Assembly: GCA_011947345.1 (NCBI GenBank)
Contig: JAAVTG010000248.1
Span: forward strand, 62,001 to 126,000
Source of the DNA: Phytophthora quininea
Lineage: Eukaryota; Oomycota; Peronosporomycetes; Peronosporales; Peronosporaceae
Direction of reading: 5' to 3'
Length of the DNA stretch: 64,000 nucleotides
Made by a program: the position numbers and the translations under genes. The stretch's first letter is position 1, and each line of letters begins with the position of its first letter. The notes beneath the pieces were generated by a model that saw only the letters and a list, made by a program, of their open reading frames with translations, had not been told where the DNA came from and searched no databases. This document shows, piece by piece, positions 55,023 through 64,000 of the stretch.

Positions 55023-56101
55023 TTACAAGAGACGCTCTCGCATTAGCGCGAAGTGATCCATTTCAGATGTCGTGGGGCCACAGGCACGATGGCGTCGATC
55101 TTGGCCTTCACCTCCGGCGTGATCTTGTCCACAAACTCCAGCGCCTTGAGGTTCTCCTCCAGTTGAGACGGGCGACTGGCTCCCAGCAACACTGTGGACA
55201 CGTTCTCGTTCGAGACTGCCCACGCGATTGACATCTGAGCGAGCGTGCAGCCCAGCTCCTTGGCGATGGGCTTCAACTTGTCAGCCATCTCCACGCGTTC
55301 CTCGAATCCCGCAGCGAGTGGACTGCCTTCCTTAAACATGGGGCCCGTGAAGCGCGAGCCATCGGGCTTGCCGGCGCTGTACTTACCCGTGAGGGTTCCG
55401 AACGCAAGCGGCGACCAGGTCGTGAGTCCGAGCTTGTACTTCTTGTACAGGTCCAGGAACTCGAACTCCACCTTGCTCCGAACAAAAATGTTGTACTGGG
55501 CCTGCTCCACAATGGGGCGGATCAAGCCGAGGCGATCAGCGATCTCACAGGCTTCGCGGAACTGCGAAGGCAGCCACTCGCTGGTTCCCCAGTAGAAGGC
55601 CCAGCCCTGGTCAATCACAAAGTTCATGGCGCGGACGGTCTCCTCGATCGGCGTGTACGGATCAGGGCGGTGGCTGAAGACCACGTCGACGTAGTCGAGG
55701 TCGAGCCGGCGCAGTGAAGCCTTGAGCCCCTCGACGATGTGCTTGCGGCTGTTGCCTTGGTCGTTGGGACCGCCGTCAGTGAAGCCCTTGGTGCCCATGA
55801 ATTCCTTGGTGGAGATGACCAGGTCCTCGCGACTGAACAGTCCTTCCTTGATGCCCTTCTTGATAGCACCGCCCAGCAGCTCCTCGGCCTGCCCGTTGCC
55901 GTACATCTCGGCCGTGTCGAAGAAGTTGACGCCGTGCTCGTAGGCCAGCTTGACCATCTCGTACCAGGCGTCCACCGTGTACTTTTCGTCGTAGCTCATC
56001 CAGGAGCCGAGCGAGGCCTTGGAGACCAGCAGCCCAGAGTCCCCCAGGAAGCGGTAGGTCATCTTGGTTCCAGCAGCAGAGGTCGAAGTCGACGGGGCCA
56101 T
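55023..56101 (-). CDS. Aldo-keto reductase, Kv-beta-like, copy 1b (terminal frameshift)
   Basis: Inverted duplicate of copy 1a and identical over nearly the whole protein, including the catalytic Asp, Tyr, Lys and His. Near 55075 a run of five C in copy 1a is four C here, which shifts the frame. The displaced frame gives the expected ending (TTSEMDHFALMRERLL, stop at 55023), whereas the uncorrected frame stops at 55043. The core promoter differs: the first half of the initiator lies outside the duplicated segment. Confidence 0.85.
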
Positions 56102-56154
56102 GGCGCTTGGCGTTTGTAGTAGGGTTGGCTTGGTGAGGATGAAGCAAATGTGAG
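55067..56154 (-). repeat. Right arm of AKR inverted repeat 1
   Basis: Inverse copy of 53136-54222. The outer breakpoint lies at TCTCACATTTGC, within the initiator. Confidence 0.88.
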
Positions 56155-56362
56155 ACTTCGTTGGCTGTGGGGCAATTCACCGTAATCGGGATCACGCGGA
56201 CCTTAGTCAGTTCACTTCAACATGCATTCTCGTTGCTCCGCGTGATCAGGATGACGATGAGCGATTGTTGACTCTCTTCAACTTGGGTCATCGCCTCGAA
56301 GCGCGGTTGTCACTTTTAAATTTGCTCTGCATTCGACCCCACCCACCCAAACAGCAAGTATA

Positions 56363-57445
56363 ATGGCTCCGAACACCAATGACAACTCGACCAAGATGAC
56401 CTACCGCCTCCTGGGGAACTCGGGCCTGCTGGTCTCCAAGCTGTCGCTCGGCTCCTGGATGTGGGCTGGAGACGAGTGCACGGTGGACGCCTGGTACAAG
56501 ATGATGATCACGGCCTTCAAGGGAGGTGTCAACTTCTTCGACACGGCCGAGAACTACGGCGAGACGCTGGCGGAGCGCAACATGGGCGGGGCGATCCAGC
56601 GAGGCATCCAAGACGGCGTCTGGAAGCGAGAAGACCTCGTCATCTCCACCAAGCTATTCGCTGGTACCATCGCCTGGGACCAGTCCAGCCCCAACGCCCA
56701 AGGCCTGTGCCGCAAGCACATCATCGAGGGAACGAAAGGGTCCTTGCAGCGCCTGCAGCTGGACTACGTCGACGTCATCTTCTGCCACCGTCCTGACGCG
56801 CTCACCCCCATCGAAGAGACCGTTCGAGCCATGAATTTTGTGATCGACCAGGGCTGGGCCTTCTACTGGGGGACGAGCCAATGGCTCGCCTCAGACATCC
56901 GCGAGGCGTGCGAGATTGCCGACCGTCTTGGTTTGATCCGTCCTATCGTGGAGCAGTCGCACCATAACATCTTCGAGCGCAACAAGGTCGATTACGAGTT
57001 CCTGGACCTGTTCGAAAAGTACAAACTGGGCATCACAGCTTGGTCTCCATTGGCGTCGGGGTATCTCACGGGCAAGTACAGTGCTCCTACGCCATCGGAT
57101 GAGGCGGCTCGCATGACGACGAGAAAGTTGGAGGCTGGCCCTCCCATCCCAAAGCACGATTTCAAAGAGAAGGTCGAGAAAGCTGACCAACTGAAACCTA
57201 TCGCCAAGGAGCTTGGGTGCTCGTTGGCGCAGATGTCCCTCGCATGGTGTGTTGTGAACGAGAACGTCTCCACAGTGATCATGGGGGCGAGTCACCCGTC
57301 GCAACTGGAGGAGAACCTCAGGGCATTGGATTTTGTGGACAAGATCACGCCCGAGGTGAAGGCCAAGATCGACGCCGTCGTCGAATTTGTGCCTTGTGTG
57401 CCCCAGATGGACCACCTCGCCAACCTGCGCGCGCGCCACCTGTAG
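56363..57445 (+). CDS. Aldo-keto reductase, Kv-beta-like, copy 2
   Basis: Intact, 360 residues, diverged from the other copies but of the same family. Tetrad: Asp60 and Tyr65 (FFDTAENYGE), Lys97 (VISTKLF), His142 (FCHRPD). The region before the substrate loop has an insertion (SDEAARMTTRKLEAGPPI) compared with copy 1. The ATG follows a purine-rich AAGTATA context. Same orientation as copy 1a. Confidence 0.92.
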   Translation: MAPNTNDNSTKMTYRLLGNSGLLVSKLSLGSWMWAGDECTVDAWYKMMITAFKGGVNFFDTAENYGETLAERNMGGAIQRGIQDGVWKREDLVISTKLFAGTIAWDQSSPNAQGLCRKHIIEGTKGSLQRLQLDYVDVIFCHRPDALTPIEETVRAMNFVIDQGWAFYWGTSQWLASDIREACEIADRLGLIRPIVEQSHHNIFERNKVDYEFLDLFEKYKLGITAWSPLASGYLTGKYSAPTPSDEAARMTTRKLEAGPPIPKHDFKEKVEKADQLKPIAKELGCSLAQMSLAWCVVNENVSTVIMGASHPSQLEENLRALDFVDKITPEVKAKIDAVVEFVPCVPQMDHLANLRARHL

Positions 57446-57658
57446 CTTCGCTTGAGCAACAAAGCTGATCGTTGCTTTACTTACGAAGTCATATCGATCC
57501 TCTGCATGGCAAGCTATCGTACCGAGAAGTGGTGGTCGGGTTAGTTTACTACTTTGTATTTGATTGAGAACTTCAACATGCAACTTTTCATAAGCAAACT
57601 CACACGCGATTCGGGAAGCAGTAGGGCAGAACACATTTCGTCACGGCTTCACTGGCCG

Positions 57659-58423
57659 TCAGTGCGAGGTTTGTCGGCGGTGGTTCAACTCATCAAGGTC
57701 CTCATCCGAGAGGATCTCAAGCAGCTCGTCTAAGAGGTGCTGCGGCAGAATCTCCGGGTCGTCTGCAAAGTCTGTCACGGCCGCTTCCTCTGACGATTCA
57801 GACATCATCAACTCGACCACACGAGCTGTGTCGGCCGAGACGTTTGGCTGCGAGTGTGGGAATGAGTGAAGAGACGCCTCAGCTGGAGCTATAGCAATAG
57901 TGCTGGGCGAGGAAAGACGACCATGATCACCAGCCATGACGCTTATATCGCCGGTCAAAAATCCTGGAGCGTCTACCAACGTCGGGTTGAGTTCGTTGAA
58001 AGGTAGAGTCGATTCTGTTGCCATTGGTGGCGCCGATCCGACAGAAACATCTGCGCTCGTGGACAATATAACGCCATCCATGAGCATGCTGGCGGTTGGA
58101 TTTTGACGAAGGCGCTCACTCCAGCGGTTTAGCTTTTGCCGCAGCTTTTGGCCATGTGTCATGGTCTGTCGAGTCGATTTCGTGCCGATGAATGCGGCGA
58201 TAGCGCTCCAAGGGCCCTGAGGATATTGGGCCAGCGCTACCCAGAACAAGTGCTGCTCACGTTCCGTCCATCCTTGATCGCTCGGGGCGGACTGCGGCAA
58301 GTAGTGCAGTACTTGGCGCACTGATAGTAACTCTCGCATCACTTCGGGGAGATCATCGAACTCTAGGCGTTGCACGTTGTACACAGGCGGGAAATTGTCA
58401 AGTGAAGGTCGAGATCTACTCAC
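57659..58423 (-). CDS. SHAQKY-type single-repeat Myb transcription factor
   Basis: One Myb/SANT repeat (WTEREQHLFWVALAQYPQGPWSAIAAFIGTK) ends with THGQKLRQKL, a variant of the SHAQKYF signature, and is followed by an acidic C-terminus (PEILPQHLLDELLEILSDED) that could activate transcription. The open frame begins with GTGAGT, which also looks like a splice donor, so the first exon may lie upstream. The first in-frame ATG is at about 58339. The domain and the rest are intact. Confidence 0.8.
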   Translation of the reverse strand: MSRSRPSLDNFPPVYNVQRLEFDDLPEVMRELLSVRQVLHYLPQSAPSDQGWTEREQHLFWVALAQYPQGPWSAIAAFIGTKSTRQTMTHGQKLRQKLNRWSERLRQNPTASMLMDGVILSTSADVSVGSAPPMATESTLPFNELNPTLVDAPGFLTGDISVMAGDHGRLSSPSTIAIAPAEASLHSFPHSQPNVSADTARVVELMMSESSEEAAVTDFADDPEILPQHLLDELLEILSDEDLDELNHRRQTSH

Positions 58424-58843
58424 TCGAGCATCAGCAGTATCAAGCTGCCAGCATTGCTACGCTGGCCACTGCAATGGTATCGTAAGTTTTGGTAACGCTA
58501 AGAAAGCAAAATCCTTTTTCGGTCCAGAATGGACGAACTTGTGCGGCAACGACATTAACGCGCGCACTAAACTAAACTAAAAGCTGCTGCTAGCGAAAAG
58601 CTGGAGGAGCGTTGTTCGCCCATGGTCGACGACGGCTCTATCGCATCAGTGGACCCCAACTTCGTAAGGTTTGCAAGCGAAGGACTTTTAAACACCGTCA
58701 GGATAGTAAACGTTTCTCCAGTTGACTCACAGGTGACGAAAGAAGCCGAAGCCAAATTCGTGATCAGTCTCAACTACCAGGGCTTCCCAGCTCCATTCAT
58801 CAACGGCAGCCGTTGCTACTACTGAAAACGGCGGTGCTTAGAA
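58424..58843. other. Intergenic region between Myb and PNGase A genes
   Basis: Divergent intergenic region. A 68-codon open frame (58622-58825, plus) has no recognised domain. Promoters of both neighbours should lie here. Confidence 0.4.
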
Positions 58844-60866
58844 ATGCCAACAATCACTGTTATATCGATGAATGACCAGCACCACAGACCCTTTCACCTC
58901 CAGGATGCACGAAAGCGTTTCTACCTCTCCGCTAGTCCACACGAGGAGAATCGCTCGTCCAGTTCTTACAGACAGCCACCATCCGCGCCAGGCTCCAACT
59001 CAGAATTCCTCATTCCTAGCGCCGATTCGAGTCCACGAACAGAGAAGCGCCACCCGATGGGAATGGCATCTTTTCTCGGGTCCGACACGCCGCCGTGACG
59101 CTTCTGGCGGCCCAGAGCCAACTGCGGCCCAATCGCTCCAGCGTCCCAACCGTAGAGCGCGCGGTGGAAGTGGGGGTCCTCCCTACGCCAACGTGAGAGG
59201 GGCCCCATGTGTCATGCCGCTGGTCGCGCACGAATTTGCAAACTCCTATTGGCATCCTGCAGTGGAGACCTTTGAAGCTCCCCCTGTGACGCAGACTACT
59301 CGGTCGCGTACCTCAAGTGGTCGGCAACGTGTGAGGCTGGAGTGCAGTACGACCGCATTGCAGCGGTCTGGGTGAATGGGGTCGAGCTGCTTCGAACGTC
59401 CACCGCAGAACCGTCAAAGCAATTCGCGGTGCAGTGGACGGTGACCAAGGACATCTCGCCCTACGGCGGCGTCTTCGACAGTGGCGGGACGGTGGTAGTG
59501 GCCCTCGACAATATCGTCAACCCCACGTACACCAGTCGCTTCGAGGTGGACGTGGCGATCGAGTTCTACCGTCCGTTGGATGCAGCAAAAGCAGTCCGGC
59601 GGCCGGACCAAATTGTGCCAGTGTCGAGCAGCAGCAAGTCTTACGGGTGGTTCTCTGAGAAGCCGACAGCAGCTCGACAAGGACCGCCGCATCGAACGGT
59701 GGAGCTGCCGGAGAATACCGGAGAGCTGTTCCTCGAGCTGTTTCTGTCGCATCACCAGTGCGACGAGTTCTACTACTCGAACCCACCGAGCAACTCGACG
59801 ATGCGCGTCAAGGAGAACAAACGAAGCCGCGTCAAGTCGAGTCGAGGAGATTTTGGCCAACAAACGGGAAGCACAACGTGTGGAGGAGACGGCGCTTTTC
59901 GAGAGGTGCAGGTGCTGGTGGACGACCAAGTGGTTGGAGTGGTCTGGCCGTTTCCGTTGGTGTTCACGGGTGGATTAAGCCCGTACTTGTGGAAGCCCAT
60001 CGTGGGTATCGGCGCCTTGAACGCGCCTACGTACGTTCTCAACCTCACGCCGTTCCTCGGCAAATTTCTTGGCGGTGTCCCCACGCTGTCGCGTTCCGCG
60101 TCATTTACGGAGAGGCTTTTGGCTAATTGATGGCAACCTGTTAGTTTACCAAGACGCTGGCGCAGTGCGCCCAACACGGGCGCATATTCTGGAGGAGCGT
60201 GTGGATCGATACGCCGAGCCTGCCACGGTCACGTTGTCTGGGAATGGCAGTATCACCGACTTAAACAGCGCGTTCTGGACGTCCGCGTCGCGGGATCTGT
60301 ATGTGAAAAGTAGCGTCGCTACCTCGACTGGGAGGAGAATTTACACACTGCAGCAACACTTTGACTTCTCCAACACGCAAATGTACTCTTCAGACGGCTT
60401 GGATCAATGGTTCGAGAGCCGCACACATGTCCAGACGAAGATGACAGTCACCTCGCTTGCTCCAGGAAATGGTTCCAGTCAAGCCGATGGCGCACCATAC
60501 TCGAAGGTTCAAACAGTGTCGGTTTCCCAAACGGAAGACTACCCGCTAGCTGGTAGCGTCAGCTATCGTCTCGGCAAGAACGGGTCCTTCATACTGGTGA
60601 CTCAATTCGCAAACTCTTTCTCGCGATCGACCAGTGTCGAAGGCGACGGCACGGAGTTTCGCTACGACTACCAGCCACAGGACGTTCGTTCAGAATTAAC
60701 AGCTTCGGCGGTGCTAGACTCGCGCCGTGGTGGAGGGAACGCGTCGACATGGGCAATGTTCGCGTTGGCATCGCCTGGCGGCGACTGCTTTTGGCGAGAA
60801 ATCGTTGCGAAGGACGGGCTGCTAGTTAGCGACAACCGGACCACCGACTGTCATGCAGATGAGTGA
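58844..60866 (+). CDS. PNGase A-like amidase (N-glycan release), frame-broken
   Basis: Peptide-N4-(N-acetylglucosaminyl)asparagine amidase A family, secretory enzymes that remove N-glycans. Recognised from PCVMPLVAHEFANSYW, then YSVAYLKWSATCEAGVQYDRI with AAVWVNGVELLRTSTAEP, TVVVALDNIVNPTYTSRFEV, WPFPLVFTGGLSPYLWKPI, and the C-terminal beta-rich domain (from about 60125, WLIDGNLLVYQDAG, ending at 60866). Frames change near 59100-59200, 59285 (CCCCC), 60080 (CCCC) and 60118 (TTTT); the homopolymers again suggest indel errors. Start uncertain: candidate Met codons at 58844 and 58868 begin a hydrophilic leader. The 3' end lies in the second palindrome. Confidence 0.72.
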
Positions 60867-62181
60867 ATGGACGCTGCGCTCGTTGGACAAAAGGGAAATG
60901 AGCTGTCACGGTGAAGATACTCAAGCAAGGAATTATGCCGTCCCAGTGCACTGGGTTGTTTGCCTCCTAGTTCGAAAGCTCCTGCTCGAGGTGGCGGCTA
61001 CGCATCAGCGCGAATTGGTCCATCTCGGACACGCTCGGCACGAACTTGACGACGGCGTCGATCTTGGCCCTCACCTCGGGCGTGATCTTGTGCACGAGCT
61101 CCAGCGCCTTGAGGTTCTCTTCGAGCTGGGACGGGCGACTCGCCCCCAGCAGCACCGTGGACACGTTCTGGTTCGAGACGGCCCAGGCGATCGCCATCTG
61201 CGCGAGCGAGCAGCCCAGCTCCTCGGCGATCGGTTTAAGCTGGCCGGCCATCTTGACGCGGTCCTCGAAGCCCTCGGTCATCGGCGTGCCGGGGCCAAAC
61301 ATCTTGCCGGCGAAACGGGAGCCTTCGGGCACGCCGGCGCTGTACTTGCCGGTGAGCGTGCCGAACGCAAGCGGCGACCAGGTCGTGAGTCCGAGCTTGT
61401 ACTTCTTGTACAGGTCCAGGAACTCGAACTCGACCTTACTGCGCTCGAGGATGTTGTACTGGGCCTGCTCGGCGATGGGTCGGATGAGTCCGAGGCGGTC
61501 GGCGATCTCGCAGGCCTCGCGGATTTGGGAAGGCAGCCACTCGCTGGTCCCCCAGTAGAAGGCCCAGCCTTGGTCGATGACGAAGTTCATGGCACGGACG
61601 GTCTCCTCGATGGGGGTGAACGGTTCGGGGCGGTGGCAAAGACCACATCGACGTAGTCGAGGGCGAGTCGGCGCAGCGACGCCTTGAGCCCCTCGACGAT
61701 GTGCTTGCGGCTGTTGCCCTGGCCGTTGGGTCCACTCTCGGCGAGGCCATCAGAGCCCATGAACTCCTTGGTGACGACCACCAGGTCTTCGCGAGTCCAG
61801 ACGCCTTCCTGGATGCCTCTTTGGATGGCGTGGCCCAGGTATTCTTCCGATCGACCGTTGCCGTACATCTCGGCCGTGTCGAAGAGGTTGATGCCGTTCT
61901 CGAACGCCAACTTCATGACCTCGTACCACGCGTCCATCGTGTAGGTGACGTCGTCGTAGTCGGCCCAGGAGCCGAGCGAGACCTTGGAGACGAGCAGACC
62001 CGAGTTGCCGAGGAAGTGGTGGGCCATCTTCTTAGTCGAGGTGGGGGTCGAAGTCGACGGGGCCATGGTGGTTGGTGGGGTGAGGTGGAGTGGAGTAGAG
62101 TGGGTTAGTAGGTTGGATCTGTCGATCGCGGAGTAGATTTGAGAATGAGTGAGGCTGCTGCAGTCGTCGCAAAGAGATGTT
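60576..62181 (+). repeat. Left arm of inverted repeat 2 (PNGase A 3' end plus AKR gene)
   Basis: At least 1.6 kb nearly identical in inverse orientation to 62398-64000; the other arm leaves the window. The coding parts match fully at protein level, while the upstream regions differ (an extra GTGGA near 62090 and single-base changes), so the arms are not an exact mirror. Confidence 0.88.
60967..62066 (-). CDS. Aldo-keto reductase, Kv-beta-like, copy 3a (one-base deletion at catalytic His)
   Basis: Same family as the other AKRs (FFDTAEMYG-type LFDTAEMYGNG; VVTKEFMG; YWGTSEWLPSQ; LLGASRPSQLEENLKAL). A single-base deletion near 61633 turns the expected HRPEPFTPIEE into a shifted frame exactly at the catalytic His, giving two overlapping frames (62066-61587 and 61590-60967). 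Copy 3b has the identical deletion. Without it the protein would be about 365 residues. Confidence 0.8.
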
Positions 62182-62397
62182 TGTCATATTTTTCCTACCG
62201 ATAGTTCTTTTGTCGATTCGTAAGCAATAGGTTATTTCGCGAATACGTGAACAGCGAGTTGTCTCACTTACGATAATGGAAACGCCTGCGGGCGTTCTCA
62301 AGGAAACGTTGTACTGCCGAGATCGAGACCAACGCCGAAGGTGCTTACGAAATCGCTAGGCTCTAAAGGAGCTGGAAAGATGACAAGCACACGTGCC
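62182..62397. promoter_or_regulatory. Centre of palindrome 2: divergent promoters of two AKR genes
   Basis: 216-bp unique spacer between the arms. Each arm contributes an initiator-like site (CACTCATTCTCAAATCT, at about 62429-62445 and mirrored at about 62134-62150), so the spacer would hold the upstream regions of both AKR genes. Confidence 0.6.
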
Positions 62398-62509
62398 AAA
62401 CATCTCTTTGCGACGACTGCAGCAGCCTCACTCATTCTCAAATCTACTCCGCGATCGACAGATCCAATCTACTAACCCACTCTACTCCACCTCACCCCCA
62501 CCAACCACC

Positions 62510-63609
62510 ATGGCCCCGTCGACTTCGACCCCCACCTCGACTAAGAAGATGGCCCACCACTTCCTCGGCAACTCGGGTCTGCTCGTCTCCAAGGTCTCGC
62601 TCGGCTCCTGGGCCGACTACGACGACGTCACCTACACGATGGACGCGTGGTACGAGGTCATGAAGTTGGCGTTCGAGAACGGCATCAACCTCTTCGACAC
62701 GGCCGAGATGTACGGCAACGGTCGATCGGAAGAATACCTGGGCCACGCCATCCAAAGAGGCATCCAGGAAGGCGTCTGGACTCGCGAAGACCTGGTGGTC
62801 GTCACCAAGGAGTTCATGGGCTCTGATGGCCTCGCCGAGAGTGGACCCAACGGCCAGGGCAACAGCCGCAAGCACATCGTCGAGGGGCTCAAGGCGTCGC
62901 TGCGCCGACTCGCCCTCGACTACGTCGATGTGGTCTTTGCCACCGCCCCGAACCGTTCACCCCCATCGAGGAGACCGTCCGTGCCATGAACTTCGTCATC
63001 GACCAAGGCTGGGCCTTCTACTGGGGGACCAGCGAGTGGCTGCCTTCCCAAATCCGCGAGGCCTGCGAGATCGCCGACCGCCTCGGACTCATCCGACCCA
63101 TCGCCGAGCAGGCCCAGTACAACATCCTCGAGCGCAGTAAGGTCGAGTTCGAGTTCCTGGACCTGTACAAGAAGTACAAGCTCGGACTCACGACCTGGTC
63201 GCCGCTTGCGTTCGGCACGCTCACCGGCAAGTACAGCGCCGGCGTGCCCGAAGGCTCCCGTTTCGCCGGCAAGATGTTTGGCCCCGGCACGCCGATGACC
63301 GAGGGCTTCGAGGACCGCGTCAAGATGGCCGGCCAGCTTAAACCGATCGCCGAGGAGCTGGGCTGCTCGCTCGCGCAGATGGCGATCGCCTGGGCCGTCT
63401 CGAACCAGAACGTGTCCACGGTGCTGCTGGGGGCGAGTCGCCCGTCCCAGCTCGAAGAGAACCTCAAGGCGCTGGAGCTCGTGCACAAGATCACGCCCGA
63501 GGTGAGGGCCAAGATCGACGCCGTCGTCAAGTTCGTGCCGAGCGTGTCCGAGATGGACCAATTCGCGCTGATGCGTAGCCGCCACCTCGAGCAGGAGCTT
63601 TCGAACTAG
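62510..63609 (+). CDS. Aldo-keto reductase, Kv-beta-like, copy 3b (same one-base deletion)
   Basis: Mirror of copy 3a with identical protein pieces (62510-62989 and 62986-63609) and the same one-base deletion at the His region (near 62943). ATG at 62510 opens MAPSTSTPTSTKK. Because both arms carry it, the deletion either predates the duplication or was spread by conversion. Confidence 0.8.
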
Positions 63610-63709
63610 GAGGCAAACAACCCAGTGCACTGGGACGGCATAATTCCTTTGCTTGAGTATCTTCACCGTGACAGCTCATTTCCCTTTGTCCAACGAGCGC
63701 AGCGTCCAT

Positions 63710-64000
63710 TCACTCATCTGCATGACAGTCGGTGGTCCGGTTGTCGCTAACTAGCAGCCCGTCCTTCGCAACGATTTCTCGCCAAAAGCAGTCGCCGCCA
63801 GGCGATGCCAACGCGAACATTGCCCATGTCGACGCGTTCCCTCCACCACGGCGCGAGTCTAGCACCGCCGAAGCTGTTAATTCTGAACGAACGTCCTGTG
63901 GCTGGTAGTCGTAGCGAAACTCCGTGCCGTCGCCTTCGACACTGGTCGATCGCGAGAAAGAGTTTGCGAATTGAGTCACCAGTATGAAGGACCCGTTCTT
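63710..64000 (-). CDS. PNGase A-like amidase, second copy (3' end only, partial)
   Basis: Identical to the last 90 or so residues of the gene at 58844-60866 (TQFANSFSRSTSVEGDG onward, ending TTDCHADE at 63710). The rest lies beyond the window. Convergent with AKR copy 3b. Confidence 0.85.
   Translation of the reverse strand, partial: KNGSFILVTQFANSFSRSTSVEGDGTEFRYDYQPQDVRSELTASAVLDSRRGGGNASTWAMFALASPGGDCFWREIVAKDGLLVSDNRTTDCHADE

Larger units (their letters stand above)
62398..64000 (-). repeat. Right arm of inverted repeat 2 (runs off window)
   Basis: Inverse copy of 60576-62181, continuing past the window end. Confidence 0.88.

Noticed and set aside
60576..64000. Palindrome as a pure hairpin-read assembly artefact
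   Set aside because: The arms differ by small indels and substitutions in the non-coding parts and are separated by 216 bp of unique sequence, which an artefact mirror would not show.
1..64000. tRNA, rRNA or CRISPR loci
   Set aside because: By eye I saw no B-box-like tRNA core with matching arms, no conserved rRNA sequence and no regularly spaced short repeats. A covariance search would be decisive.

Overview
The window looks like nuclear DNA of an oomycete, most likely Phytophthora or a close relative. The evidence is the gene content: bZIP factors with a non-Asn residue at the key basic-region position, CBM1 and PAN secreted proteins, a Crypton and two-gene PIF/Harbinger elements. Introns are short GT-AG, genes are compact and GC-rich, and several starts are preceded by a match to the oomycete initiator. 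I saw no rRNA, tRNA or CRISPR array, but I could not run a systematic search.

Layout. 1-3.3 kb: broken EF-hand gene. 3.4-18 kb: five bZIP genes (two with Leu and three with Cys in place of the canonical Asn) interleaved with two inverted copies of a gene for a membrane protein carrying ankyrin repeats and two TIR domains. 19.3-26.9 kb: a small four-exon coiled-coil gene and a UBR-box E3 ubiquitin ligase, divergent from a 95-bp promoter holding a perfect 34-bp palindrome. 27.2-43 kb: a transposon-rich block. It holds an EEP-phosphatase gene, a truncated Fanzor (eukaryotic TnpB) element, a complete piggyBac element with TTAA target duplications, a decayed Crypton, a PIF/Harbinger element, and a DGAT2-like gene whose first exon is split by a composite insertion with a near-complete Fanzor gene. 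43-51.4 kb: four secreted-protein genes (GPI-type, PAN-domain, two CBM1 arrays) and an intact six-exon DGAT2-like gene. 51.9-64 kb: a hAT fragment, five aldo-keto reductase genes in two large palindromes, a SHAQKY-type Myb gene and PNGase A genes.

Two themes run through the window. First, most duplicated pairs (ANK-TIR, Cys-bZIP, Fanzor, DGAT2, two AKR pairs, PNGase A) are inverted relative to each other. Second, many genes are broken by single-base indels, often in homopolymers, including the UBR ligase that one would expect to be conserved. Many of these are probably sequence errors, so 'pseudogene' calls that rest only on such indels are provisional.

The most interesting items are the Fanzor copy with a rearranged RuvC centre followed directly by three stable hairpins (a candidate guide RNA), the TM-ANK-TIR-TIR receptor-like genes whose second TIR has Gln in place of the catalytic Glu, and a 17-bp motif shared by the piggyBac subterminal region and its own introns.
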